From Ktedonobacter sp. SOSP1-85 (GTDB lineage: Bacteria; Chloroflexota; Ktedonobacteria; Ktedonobacterales; Ktedonobacteraceae): a stretch of DNA of 64,000 nucleotides. Under the pieces are notes generated by a model. It was not told the origin of the DNA. It did no database searches and was given only the letters and a program-made list of their open reading frames with translations. The stretch lies in NCBI RefSeq assembly GCF_016587415.1, contig NZ_BNJI01000001.1, forward strand, positions 4,627,501-4,691,500, written 5' to 3'. Each line of letters opens with the position of its first letter. The stretch's first letter is position 1. Positions 19,530-28,008 of this stretch are shown here, one piece after another. The position numbers and the translations under genes are program-made.

Positions 19530-20327
19530 ATGCATGATACTTTGTCTTCCCTGGTAGAGAGGGCGTTAACGGGTAATCCTCGACCATTGGAGTTTTATTT
19601 GCGCGAGAATAGCCGCCTACCTGGACCTCGCGCTAACTTAGAGCTGGCAAATGATGTCGGAGGCCTGCTGGCGGCGGCTATACCCAGGTACTTCGATAAA
19701 GTGTATTCCCTGGTACAGTACTTTGTCAGTGGCGATCGAAAATGGATGTCGGGCAATACCCCTTCTGAGTTCGTGATCCTCTGCGGTGTCATCTCCGCGG
19801 GGATGTGTGCAGCCGCTGAGCCGAGCTGGCAGGAGGAGACGCTGGAGTTATTGGATCGCTATTCCTGTAGCCCCTATTGGCGTATTCGCGAAGGAGTGGC
19901 CATCGCGTTTCAACATCTGCTACAGGCCAACTCCTCTCCCATACTGGCGCACCTGCGCGCCTTGGCGACGAAGGGGAGCTTCTTGCAACAGCGCGCGGCT
20001 ATCGCAACGCTGGCGGAATCCCCTCTGCTCAATGCACCGGAGCTGATGAACGCGGCACTGGATCTACAGCGGATCGTTCTGGAGCGGGCGAGGGCGGTAC
20101 CCCTGGCTGAGCGTAAGCATGAGGATTTTCGTATCCTGCGACGGACCCTGGCCTATACCTTGAGCGTGGCAACAGCCGCCTCCCCCAACGAGGGGTTTGC
20201 CCTGATGCGCGAGTGTGCCTCGTGGAACGACACTGATATTGCCTGGATCTTGCGGGAAAACCTCAAAAAGAAACGCCTGGCCAGGTTTGTGCGCGATACA
20301 GAGCAGGTTGCCAGGCTGCTTGCGTAG
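19530..20327 (+). CDS. Helical-repeat (HEAT-like) protein, function unknown
   Basis: 265 residues, almost wholly predicted helical with repeated amphipathic helices (WRIREGVAIAFQHLLQ; LQQRAAIATLAESPLL; RTLAYTLSVATAASP), which suggests a HEAT/ARM or DNA-alkylation-repeat-like solenoid. No catalytic motif is seen. ATG 19530 lies close behind GACAAGGACGGG. It is flanked by hairpins on both sides and therefore probably transcribed alone. Confidence 0.65.
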   Translation: MHDTLSSLVERALTGNPRPLEFYLRENSRLPGPRANLELANDVGGLLAAAIPRYFDKVYSLVQYFVSGDRKWMSGNTPSEFVILCGVISAGMCAAAEPSWQEETLELLDRYSCSPYWRIREGVAIAFQHLLQANSSPILAHLRALATKGSFLQQRAAIATLAESPLLNAPELMNAALDLQRIVLERARAVPLAERKHEDFRILRRTLAYTLSVATAASPNEGFALMRECASWNDTDIAWILRENLKKKRLARFVRDTEQVARLLA

Positions 20328-20340
20328 AGAAGAATAAGGT

Positions 20341-20391
20341 ATGTTGAGTGGCTGGTAAGCTTGCAATGTAAGCTTACCAGCCACTCAACAT
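20341..20391. terminator. Palindromic hairpin
   Basis: Perfect 22-bp arms (20341-20362, 20370-20391), seven-base loop, 13 bases after the stop of the helical-repeat gene. Arm sequence ATGTTGAGTGGCTGG resembles other members of the hairpin family only near the tip. Confidence 0.7.
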
Positions 20392-20513
20392 CTCTCTACG
20401 TTGCTTCAGAGAATGGTTTGTGATAACATTGCACGCTGGGCTTCCTCATTCTCTGCTGCCCTTTCTCAGTGTGTAATGTAGTGTGACTGTTATTCATTAG
20501 AAAAAGTACGTGG

Positions 20514-21569
20514 ATGTCGTATCTGTATTATGTCATGACGATGCCGGGGTTGGAGACGATCGCCTTTAGTGAGATTCATGCCAGGCTCGCTGATGCTGAG
20601 CTTGTGAAGTTCTCTCGCGGCATCGCGCTGTTTCGTACAGCGGCCTCCCCAGCCGAGTTGCTGGAGTTGCGCACAGTCGAAGATGTATTTGTCACCCTGG
20701 CACATATCAAGAGCTTAGGTCCCGGGCGTGATGCCCTGCGCGTGGTGCATGGCGCGACCCTCAATGCCAATGTTAGCGAGGCGCTGACGCTCTGGCGTCG
20801 CGCGCACCATGGCTCTCTACCCAAAACGTGGCGCGTCGTGAGCCAGAAATCGGGTTATCATGAGTTCCGGCGTATTGATGCCGGCGAATCGGTGGGCGCG
20901 GCCCTCCAGCGAAACTTGCCTCGGGGGATGCGCCTCGTGAAAGATGATGCCGATATAGAATTCTGGGTCTGGATCAGCGGGAGCGAGGTCCTGATAGGTG
21001 TCCGGCTCAGTGACGCGACCATGCGTCATCGCCATTATAAACAGGAGCACCTGCCTGCTTCGCTGCGGCCCACCATTGCGGCCGCGATGTGCGTTCTCTC
21101 GCGTCCAACGGCGCAAGATATTGTGCTTGATCCTCTCTGTGGCGCGGGCACCATTCTCATTGAGCGTGGGCTTGCCGAGGAGCCATATGAGGCCCTGCTG
21201 GGTGGAGACTTACGTGAGGAGGCCGTGACGGTTGCGCAACGTAATGCGCGGCATGCCCGTGTCGAGATGACACTTAAGACCTGGGATGCGCGCTCCCTTC
21301 CCCTGGAGGAAGGCTCCGTAACGCGTATCATTACCAACCTGCCCTTTGGCAAGCAGATTGGAACACCCGAGAAGAATGTCAAGCTCTATAAGGCCCTCGC
21401 GCACGAGTTCCGGCGCGTGTTGAGTCCGGATGGCTTGCTGGTAGCCCTGACAAGCGAAAATCGCCTGTGGGAGGCCGCGCTACGCGAACAGAACTGGCGC
21501 ATCACAAAGAAAGTTGTCCTGGTCGTTCTGGGGCAGCCTGCGAGCATTTTTGTTGCCGCTCGCTCATGA
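20514..21569 (+). CDS. THUMP-domain class I methyltransferase (tRNA guanine-N2 type)
   Basis: 351 residues. An N-terminal THUMP-like RNA-binding region (about 1-155) is followed by a UPF0020/Rossmann methyltransferase domain with the SAM motif DPLCGAGTILIE (about 200-211), GGDLREEAV and the catalytic TNLPFGKQIG (about 270), an N-x-P-F variant of the NPPY motif. This layout matches the Trm14/TrmN family, which methylates N2 of guanosine-6 in tRNA; 23S rRNA RlmL-like activity is a less likely alternative. It precedes the EF-P gene on the same strand by 63 bases, so both translation genes may be co-transcribed. Confidence 0.85.
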   Translation: MSYLYYVMTMPGLETIAFSEIHARLADAELVKFSRGIALFRTAASPAELLELRTVEDVFVTLAHIKSLGPGRDALRVVHGATLNANVSEALTLWRRAHHGSLPKTWRVVSQKSGYHEFRRIDAGESVGAALQRNLPRGMRLVKDDADIEFWVWISGSEVLIGVRLSDATMRHRHYKQEHLPASLRPTIAAAMCVLSRPTAQDIVLDPLCGAGTILIERGLAEEPYEALLGGDLREEAVTVAQRNARHARVEMTLKTWDARSLPLEEGSVTRIITNLPFGKQIGTPEKNVKLYKALAHEFRRVLSPDGLLVALTSENRLWEAALREQNWRITKKVVLVVLGQPASIFVAARS

Positions 21570-21632
21570 GCAATGATATTATATAGGCTGCTTTGCAAGC
21601 ACAAACACTGTAATCGAGAAGGAGTTACTCCA

Positions 21633-22202
21633 TTGGCTAACGCAACGACTGCCGATTTTCGTAACGGCATGGTCATACGTTTTAACAACGATCTCTATAT
21701 CATCACCGAGTTCCACCATGTCAGCCCCGGCAACTGGCGCGCCTTTGTGCGCACGCGCCTGAAGAATATCAAGTCTGGCCGCGTGATTGAGCAGCGTTTC
21801 CGCGCGGGCGAAGAGGTTGATGAGGTCCGTGTCGAGCACCAGAACTGGCAGTTCCTCTACGTGGATGGCGACGACTACATCTTTATGAACACAGAGACCT
21901 TCGATCAGCAGCCAGTACCTAAAAGCATGCTGGGCGACGCGATAAAGTTTCTTAAAGAGCAGGACGAGGTAGAACTGCTGGTCGAGAGTGAGAACATCAT
22001 TGCAGTTGAACTTCCCAATTTCCTTGAGCTTACCGTAGAGAGCGCTGAGCCTGGCGTACGTGGTGATACCGCGACCAATGTAACCAAGCCTGCAACTCTG
22101 GAGACTGGTGCGACCATCAACGTTCCCCTCTTTATCAATCCTGGCGATAAAATTCGCATCGATACACGCTCCGGTCAATACGTCGAGCGTGTCAAGGCTT
22201 AA
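21633..22202 (+). CDS. efp: Elongation factor P, with Asn in place of the modified Lys
   Basis: 189 residues, three-domain EF-P. I choose TTG 21633 because GAGAAGGAG is just upstream and the protein then begins at the normal family position; the longer ATG frame from 21573 adds an unlikely leader. EF-P relieves ribosome stalling on polyproline. The loop that enters the peptidyl-transferase centre reads SPGNWRAF, so residue 34, normally Lys (lysylated or hydroxylated) or Arg (rhamnosylated), is Asn here, and residue 35 is Trp. The rest is canonical (NTETFDQ, domain III INVPLFINPGDKIRIDTRSGQYVERV). No modification enzymes (EpmA/B, EarP) are nearby. Confidence 0.93.
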   Translation: MANATTADFRNGMVIRFNNDLYIITEFHHVSPGNWRAFVRTRLKNIKSGRVIEQRFRAGEEVDEVRVEHQNWQFLYVDGDDYIFMNTETFDQQPVPKSMLGDAIKFLKEQDEVELLVESENIIAVELPNFLELTVESAEPGVRGDTATNVTKPATLETGATINVPLFINPGDKIRIDTRSGQYVERVKA

Positions 22203-22205
22203 TCA

Positions 22206-22270
22206 TAAAAGAGGATAGGCATAAAAAAATGGGGGCATTGCCCTCATTTTTTTATGCCTATCCTCTTTTA
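22206..22270. terminator. Strong bidirectional terminator after efp
   Basis: 30-bp arms (22206-22235, 22241-22270; one G-T pair) including an A7/T7 run, five-base loop. It lies between efp (+) and dgkA (-), which converge. Confidence 0.85.
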
Positions 22271-22304
22271 TTGAAGGCTCGCGCAATGAGCCGAGGCCAG
22301 TTGC

Positions 22305-22739
22305 TCAAGAATGGAAGACCAGGTGCCAGAGGGGAGGCCCAAAGAGACACAGGCCAACCATCACTGCCAGGATCGCGCTGACGAGCACTGCCCCCGCCGC
22401 AACATCCTTAGCGATTTTGGCCAGGGGATGGTATTGGGGAGAGACCAGGTCCACGCAAATTTCAAAGACGGTGTTAAACATCTCTGCCGTGAAGACACAG
22501 ATCATGGTGACAAAGAGCACCGCAAACTCCAACGCTGAAATACGCAGGATCAGCCCCATGAGCACCGCGCATAACCCGATGAGGATGTGCACGCGCATAT
22601 TGCGCTGAGTCGTGATGGTATGGCGGATGCCGCTAAAGGCGAATCCGAATCCAGCAATAAACTTGCCCCACTTACTCTTGTGGGGCACAGGCTGATAGGG
22701 TGGCGGCGCTGATGGCTGGTTATTCATGAGATCTCTCAT
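22305..22739 (-). CDS. dgkA: Diacylglycerol / undecaprenol kinase, DgkA type
   Basis: 144 residues: a Pro-rich N-terminal extension of about 30 residues, then three transmembrane helices. The active-site signature is ETFNT-like AEMFNTVFEICVDLV with KDVAAGAVLV, matching the DgkA family; the Gram-positive-type enzyme recycles undecaprenol to undecaprenyl phosphate. ATG 22727 is an alternative start. It follows ybeY by nine bases in the operon rpsU-ybeY-dgkA. Confidence 0.9.
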   Translation of the reverse strand: MRDLMNNQPSAPPPYQPVPHKSKWGKFIAGFGFAFSGIRHTITTQRNMRVHILIGLCAVLMGLILRISALEFAVLFVTMICVFTAEMFNTVFEICVDLVSPQYHPLAKIAKDVAAGAVLVSAILAVMVGLCLFGPPLWHLVFHS

Positions 22740-22748
22740 ATATGGCTC

Positions 22749-23306
22749 TCAGGCTTGCTGAAGTGTGTTCATGACGCGTTGCTGAATGCCTACCATGGCC
22801 TGGTAGCCCGCCTCGGTATGGTCGTCATAGCCAACCAGGTGCAGCACCCCATGTGAGAGGAGATAGAGTAGCTCGTAGATCGTGCTATGTCTAGCCTCCT
22901 GAGCCTGGCGCTCCAGCGTGGGCCAGGACATCACGATATCACCCAGATTCTGGACCGTCTCAGGTGGGGTAATAAAATCGGGCACACTCTCCTGCGCTCC
23001 TGCCTCGCTCTCCCTGACGGGCCAGAGCTGCTCGGCGGGCGCCTGTACCAGCGGCTCATTGAGCAGCGGGAAAGAGAGGACATCGGTTGCCTTGTCGATC
23101 TCGCGATACTGTTTATTCATATCGCGAATGCCCTCGTCATCGGTAATAAGCAGCGTTACCATAATTGGCTCATGAATATTCACGGCGGACAGCGTCTGCG
23201 AGACTACCTCATCCAGGTTAACGTTTTCCAGGGCCTTTTCAATTGTGGCGCTCTGCTGTGCATCTTCGATAGTGATGTAGAGCTCTATTAGTGGATGCTC
23301 ATGCAT
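22749..23306 (-). CDS. ybeY: Endoribonuclease YbeY (rRNA maturation factor)
   Basis: 185 residues from ATG 23306, preceded by AGGAAAAAG; the longer frame to 23483 would translate through the hairpin and is wrong. The metal site H-x3-H-x5-H is seen as HGVLHLVGYDDH. TDDEGIRDMNKQYREIDKATDVLSFPL is typical (quoted here in part: DKATDVLSFPL). Compared with E. coli it has an insert of about 35 residues rich in Pro/Glu before the LGDIV strand. YbeY acts in 16S rRNA 3'-end maturation and ribosome quality control, which fits the position after rpsU. Confidence 0.93.
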   Translation of the reverse strand: MHEHPLIELYITIEDAQQSATIEKALENVNLDEVVSQTLSAVNIHEPIMVTLLITDDEGIRDMNKQYREIDKATDVLSFPLLNEPLVQAPAEQLWPVRESEAGAQESVPDFITPPETVQNLGDIVMSWPTLERQAQEARHSTIYELLYLLSHGVLHLVGYDDHTEAGYQAMVGIQQRVMNTLQQA

Positions 23307-23340
23307 AATGTTTCTTTTTCCTGTCGCGCCTGTGGCGCTC

Positions 23341-23419
23341 GCCAGATTCGGTTTATGGTGTGGTGGGTCCTGGCAGCCTCCGGCTGCCAGGACCCACCAC
23401 ACCATAAACCGAATCTGGC
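23341..23419. repeat. 38-bp perfect palindromic hairpin inside the rpsU-ybeY operon
   Basis: The longest hairpin of the window: perfect 38-bp arms (23341-23378, 23382-23419) with a three-base loop. The arm carries GGTGTGGTGGGTCCTGGCAGCC. It sits between rpsU and ybeY, both on the minus strand, so it would form in the shared mRNA and could separate or attenuate the two genes' expression. Confidence 0.8.
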
Positions 23420-23524
23420 AAAAACAACTTACACATCGGGGTATATTCGCAAAAAATAAGAGACCTCCATTTCTTAGTGGCAATGTTCAACAGAAATGGA
23501 GGTAGGCATCAGACGCGTTCCAGT

Positions 23525-23707
23525 TTAACCCCTGCGCTGCATTTTGCGGCGACGTGTGGCCTCTTTACGTTTGCGTTTCATGCTGGGCTTTTCGAAGTGT
23601 TCCCTTCGGCGTGCTTCCGCAAGGATGCCGTCCTGTTGAATTTTGCGGTTAAAGCGTTTCAGAGCGGTCTCAAACGACTCATTCTCGCTGATTCTAATCT
23701 CAGACAC
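23525..23707 (-). CDS. rpsU: 30S ribosomal protein bS21
   Basis: 60 residues, the normal length. It begins with GTG 23707 behind GAGGGGGGA and shows the family pattern SEIRISENESFETALKRF and the basic tail KRKRKEATRRRKMQRR. First gene of the rpsU-ybeY-dgkA operon, driven by a consensus promoter at 23805-23834. Confidence 0.95.
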   Translation of the reverse strand: MSEIRISENESFETALKRFNRKIQQDGILAEARRREHFEKPSMKRKRKEATRRRKMQRRG

Positions 23708-23804
23708 CAGGAATCCCCCCTCTCATGGCCTGTTTGCAAGGGCAAAACCGTAGCGTATATGTCTACCTGCTTACGGTCTTTATCCTCACCGACCTGCGCT
23801 GAAA

Positions 23805-23834
23805 ATTATAGTCAAGCCCTATCCATGTTGTCAA
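23805..23834 (-). promoter_or_regulatory. Consensus promoter of the rpsU operon
   Basis: Minus strand: -35 TTGACA (23829-23834), 18-base spacer, -10 TATAAT (23805-23810). Both boxes are perfect sigma-70-type consensus. The -35 and spacer lie inside the last codons of the upstream flippase-like gene, which ends at 23812. Predicted start of transcription about 23798, giving a ~90-base leader before rpsU. Confidence 0.85.
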
Positions 23835-24999
23835 GGTATATTTTCTTTGGTTTCGTCGTCGTTTGGCGCCCAAAGGCAATGAGGAAAACGATCCCTCCAA
23901 AGACCAGGACGCTGAAAAGGCTGATGGTACGATCCAGTAGAATTGCCGCGGTTGAGAGATTGACCGCGTTGGGACCAGTGTAAAACAGGCCGATGATCGG
24001 GATCATCCCAATCTCAACCACGCCCAGGCCCCCACCTGTTGCGGGTACAATCGTGAGCAGGGCCTCAGCCAGGCCAATGACCACTGCCGCCGCCGTAATG
24101 TGCAAGATGCTGCCACCGATCAGGTGCAGCGAGACGGCGACAAAGAAGAAGCGTAGCGACTCACAGAGCCAGACACCAACCGTGAGCAGGATAAGGATGG
24201 GGAGGCGTCGAAATGAGCCAAGCGTTCCCTCCTGGAAATGATAGTACTGGCCACGAAAACGTGCTGGGATGAGGCGTGCAATCGGTTCACGCGCCTGGCG
24301 GAGCACGAATAGGCCCAGGATACCCAGCACAACCGCGCCCAGTAGCAGCTCCAGGCTAAGCTGGAGTTGGGGAGGCAGATGCTCGTGGAGACTCACGATA
24401 ATCGCCGGAATAAAGAGCAGCAGCAGGATGATCAAGTCGAGCAAACGCTCTGAGAGCACCGTGCCAAAGCTGCGTGTCCCTGAGACGTTGACCTGCTGGC
24501 GCAAGAGATACGCCCGGTAGAGGTCGCCAAGCTTGGCGGGCACGACTACATTGGCGAAGAAGGAGATGTATATAATCTCAACGAACTTCCAGAAGCCCGG
24601 CAGGAGCACCCCTTGCTCCCGGCGATAGCCCACATTTTCGAGTAGCAGGCGCCAGCGCCAGGCCCGAATGCCAAAGGAGAGATAATAGATGGCGAAGGCT
24701 GCCAAGAAGAAAAAGAGATTCGCGCTTTTCATGGCCTCCCAGGTCCTGGCGGGATTGATATTGGCCTTCTGCGCGAAGTAGACCAGGGCCACAATGACGA
24801 TAATCAAGGGGATAAGAGTACGCCAGTTCAACAGACGCTTCGAGAGTGAGAGCTGGTCACGCGTGATTTCTGGCACGCCGATAGGAACACTATCAGGTTG
24901 AGGGATCGCGGATACGCTTGCTTGCTGTTGTGCATCTTCAGCCAGGCTCTCTGAAGACGTGTTTTCATCACCAGTGTGATCTGCGTTATCTGAGATCAA
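23812..24999 (-). CDS. Flippase-like membrane protein (AglD / UPF0104 family)
   Basis: 395 residues. A hydrophilic N terminus of about 60 residues (Gln/Ser/Asp-rich) precedes eight or so transmembrane helices. Family motifs: RAWRWRLLL, FANVVVPAKLGDLYRAYLL, TGGGLGVVEIG and LDRTISL. This family (lysylphosphatidylglycerol synthase TM-region type) is linked to lipid or lipid-linked sugar flipping. It is two bases from the O-antigen ligase gene, so the two are translationally linked, and its 3' end carries the rpsU promoter. Confidence 0.87.
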   Translation of the reverse strand: MISDNADHTGDENTSSESLAEDAQQQASVSAIPQPDSVPIGVPEITRDQLSLSKRLLNWRTLIPLIIVIVALVYFAQKANINPARTWEAMKSANLFFFLAAFAIYYLSFGIRAWRWRLLLENVGYRREQGVLLPGFWKFVEIIYISFFANVVVPAKLGDLYRAYLLRQQVNVSGTRSFGTVLSERLLDLIILLLLFIPAIIVSLHEHLPPQLQLSLELLLGAVVLGILGLFVLRQAREPIARLIPARFRGQYYHFQEGTLGSFRRLPILILLTVGVWLCESLRFFFVAVSLHLIGGSILHITAAAVVIGLAEALLTIVPATGGGLGVVEIGMIPIIGLFYTGPNAVNLSTAAILLDRTISLFSVLVFGGIVFLIAFGRQTTTKPKKIYLDNMDRA

Positions 25000-25001
25000 G
25001 T

Positions 25002-26615
25002 CTACCTCCGTTGTTCCTCCTGTCGCGTTACGTAAGGCAGGCGAACCAGCAAAACGATGAGTAACGCGAAAAGATTGGTCATACTGTGTACATAGAGGTT
25101 ATCGAAGAAGTTGTGGATACAGATAGCGAGTAGTGAGGCGATCAGCCCAATCGCCAGGGCGTAATCGTTTTGTAACAAATGTATCTGTCGAAGGGTGAGC
25201 CGCTGCTGCCAGCCCTCAGCTCCCGCTTTGATTTGAGCTGGGAGGGTCTGGGTTTTCAACTGCAGCAAACGCAGATGCATAGACTGTAGCGCGCGCCTGC
25301 CAACCAGGAAAATGCCACTCAAAAAGGTAAGCAGCCCGATCAAGCCGAAGATACCGGCCTCAGCTGCGATATTGATGTAATAGTTATGCGCGTGCCCAAG
25401 CGAATTGTTGAAGATCGTAATGAAATATTTGGGGTAAGCCACGGGGTAATTGCCGATACCGACGCCAAAGAAGGGGTGATCCAGAAACATGTTGAGGCCG
25501 GCGATCCAATGTGCCAGGCGCTCAGCCGTAGAAAAATCATCGTTACTGGGACTGGCAAAGGAGATGCCTGTCAGACCGAGTTTATTCAAAATAGGATTGA
25601 CATAGTGCTCTGGAATAATGCCCGAACAGTAGCCCGCAATACCGAGGAGGAGCGCGATAACGCCTATGCGCACGAGCAGGTTAAAACGAGGAAAACCCGC
25701 GATAAACACGAAGAGGAGGGCCAGGACCAGAGCAATCTGCCCTCCACGCGACTGAGCCAGCGCGAAGGCAATGCCCAGCAACAGTGTTACCAGGCCCGCG
25801 GCAAGCTGTGTCAACCAGTTGCGTCCCAGGAGCATAAGCGTTCCTGTGACAAGCAGCGTCATATCGATATAGCCAGCGTAGGGGTTGGGCTGGTCAAAGG
25901 TCCCATAGACGCGTAGTCCCTGATCGCGGATAAACGACTGTGGTCCCAGGTTGAAGGCATATTGTGCATAGCCCATAAAGGCCTGCGAGAGGGCAGCCAG
26001 GCTGCATAGAATCACAAGCGTCCAGACCTGGCGACGTGTGCGGATATACTGCGTCCCCAGGCAAAGAATGAGCGCGACCTCTAGCCATTTCGCGATTTCT
26101 TTTAAGCTCGCTTTCACGCTGAATGCAGTTGGAATAGAGAGGCACATCGCTGCAAGCAGGACGATTGTCCCTATTGTCAAGATGCGCGGTAAGTTGTAGC
26201 TTTCGCGATCAAAGGTTCCTGTATGAATACATTGTGCCCCTAGCCGGTTACGAATGACGTATCCCAGTAACCAGCTTGCTGCAAGCAGGAAGACCAGGAT
26301 ATCTCCGCTGGTCAGGTTCATACCGCCCAGGTTGAGTGCATCGAGTGAACCCCAGGGGACGGCGAAAGGAAGCAGGTAGAGGGCCATGCGTGGACGGAGC
26401 AGGACCCAGATGCTAGCGGTTGCATAGAGTAGAACGCGTATGCTTATGGCAGGTGGAAGCGCGATCAAGCATGCCAGAACACATAATGCACCAAGAACTC
26501 CCACAACATTGGCTACTGCCCCTTGCTCGTGGAACATCCTCAGGAAACGCTGGAATCCTGAAGGACGTGGCGCATTATCCAGGCGATCCATGCTCTGGGC
26601 AGAGATACTGTTCAT
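25002..26615 (-). CDS. O-antigen ligase / polymerase-like membrane protein (Wzy_C domain)
   Basis: 537 residues, 11-13 predicted helices. The Wzy_C/WaaL signature is present: LAQSRGGQIALVLAL (with the conserved Arg) and, in the large outer loop, GHAHNYYINIAAEAGIFGL. Proteins of this type join or polymerise lipid-linked glycans at the outer face of the membrane. It lies between the UDP-glucuronate decarboxylase and the flippase-like gene, all on the minus strand with 55- and 2-base gaps, making a small surface-glycan operon. Confidence 0.87.
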   Translation of the reverse strand: MNSISAQSMDRLDNAPRPSGFQRFLRMFHEQGAVANVVGVLGALCVLACLIALPPAISIRVLLYATASIWVLLRPRMALYLLPFAVPWGSLDALNLGGMNLTSGDILVFLLAASWLLGYVIRNRLGAQCIHTGTFDRESYNLPRILTIGTIVLLAAMCLSIPTAFSVKASLKEIAKWLEVALILCLGTQYIRTRRQVWTLVILCSLAALSQAFMGYAQYAFNLGPQSFIRDQGLRVYGTFDQPNPYAGYIDMTLLVTGTLMLLGRNWLTQLAAGLVTLLLGIAFALAQSRGGQIALVLALLFVFIAGFPRFNLLVRIGVIALLLGIAGYCSGIIPEHYVNPILNKLGLTGISFASPSNDDFSTAERLAHWIAGLNMFLDHPFFGVGIGNYPVAYPKYFITIFNNSLGHAHNYYINIAAEAGIFGLIGLLTFLSGIFLVGRRALQSMHLRLLQLKTQTLPAQIKAGAEGWQQRLTLRQIHLLQNDYALAIGLIASLLAICIHNFFDNLYVHSMTNLFALLIVLLVRLPYVTRQEEQRR

Positions 26616-26670
26616 CCGAATCCGTTTCTACTCTATGTTTCTCAATTACAACGAAAAGCGCCGAATGTGC

Positions 26671-27621
26671 TTACAAGACGCTTGAAAGGTTAGGGATCTG
26701 CGTTTTAAACCAGGCAATAGTCTGGCGTAACCCCTCTTCCTTCTCGATTCTGGGTTCCCAGCCCAGTACCTGGCGTGCCTTGGTGATATCTGGTCGGCGG
26801 CGTTCTGGATCATCAACACGCACTGGCTCAAAGAGGATGTTTGAGCGCGAGTTGCAAAGCTTAATGATCTCATGCGCATAGTCAAGCACGGTATGCTCGT
26901 TGGGATTGCCCAGGTTGAAGACCTCACCCTGCGTATTCTCGCTAAACATGGCACGCATCAAGCCATCGATGAGATCGCTGACATAACAGATGCTGCGCGT
27001 CCTATTGCCATCTCCATAGATGACGAGTGGTTCATTTTTGAGCGCCTGCGTAATGAAGTTTGGGATCATGCGGCCATCATGAATCTGGCTATTTGGTCCA
27101 TAGGTGTTGAAGATACGCACAATGCGCGCGTTAACGTTATACTGGCGCACGAACTCCATGGTCAATGTCTCGCCCAGGCGTTTGCTCTCATCATAGCATG
27201 CACGTGGTCCAATAGGGTTAACGTTGCCCCAGTAGCTCTCAGTTTGCGGATGAACCAGGGGATCACCATAGATTTCGGAGGTGGATGAGACCAGGAAGCG
27301 GGCGTTGTTTTTGCGCGCTGCTTCGAGCATACGATGCGTGCCCTGGGTATTGACCAGGATGGTCTCGATAGGATGCTCCATATATCCAATTGGGCTTGCT
27401 GGACTGGCCATATGGAAGATGGCGTCTGCCTCATAGTCGAAAGGCTCGGTCACATCGTGCTGGATGAATTGAAAATTCGGATGAGTGCGTAAAGCATCGA
27501 TGTTGCGTGTCGATCCTGTAATACAGTTATCGGCGCATAACACGGTGTGCCCTTCGTCGAGCAAACGCTTACAAAGATGGGAGCCAACAAAGCCCGCTCC
27601 ACCAGTAACTACGATTTTCAA
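26671..27621 (-). CDS. UDP-glucuronic acid decarboxylase (UDP-xylose synthase type)
   Basis: 316 residues of the extended short-chain dehydrogenase family. The start is TTG 27621: a perfect GGAGG lies nine bases upstream and the protein then begins KIVVTGGAGFVGSH, the NAD-binding motif; an ATG 45 bases further upstream has no such site. The catalytic Ser and Y-x3-K are seen as STSEIYGD and YDESKR. The stretch PQTESYWGNVNPIGPRACYD and the later PDI(T)KA match UXS-type decarboxylases, which turn UDP-glucuronate into UDP-xylose. It supplies a sugar nucleotide for the neighbouring glycan genes. Confidence 0.9.
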   Translation of the reverse strand: MKIVVTGGAGFVGSHLCKRLLDEGHTVLCADNCITGSTRNIDALRTHPNFQFIQHDVTEPFDYEADAIFHMASPASPIGYMEHPIETILVNTQGTHRMLEAARKNNARFLVSSTSEIYGDPLVHPQTESYWGNVNPIGPRACYDESKRLGETLTMEFVRQYNVNARIVRIFNTYGPNSQIHDGRMIPNFITQALKNEPLVIYGDGNRTRSICYVSDLIDGLMRAMFSENTQGEVFNLGNPNEHTVLDYAHEIIKLCNSRSNILFEPVRVDDPERRRPDITKARQVLGWEPRIEKEEGLRQTIAWFKTQIPNLSSVL

Positions 27622-28008
27622 AGAAGTAAACCTCCACGGTTGGGATAACGTTTTTGCCAGTGACATATCTTTATTGTACCTTAATGGCTAGACGAATTGA
27701 GTATGTTTAGGTAACGGTAACACGCTTTTAAGAACACCTTATAGCTATGTTTCAATGCACGAGTTTTTCTGGTGTGGTATTTACCCTCTGTCGTGTTATG
27801 TTACCTTTATCTGCACAAGAAATACAAATAAACGCGGTGTAGTTATGCGCGCCGTACCAGGCCCTCTTATCTTAACGCTTTTTGGGGTGTGACTCAAGAG
27901 TTGGCTCTAGCACTAGCCATTCAGGTCATCAAAGCGCGCCAAGAGATGTATTTTTTGCAATGATATATGTTGTAGCACCCTGCGTCAGTATATAGAAAAG
28001 CAGTATGC
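27622..28008. other. Gene-free gap upstream of the glycan operon
   Basis: About 390 bases between two minus-strand genes. It is AT-rich and must hold the promoter of the 26671-27621 operon, possibly with -10 TACAAT near 27672-27677 on the minus strand, but no clear -35. No RNA gene, repeat or long hairpin is seen. Confidence 0.3.
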
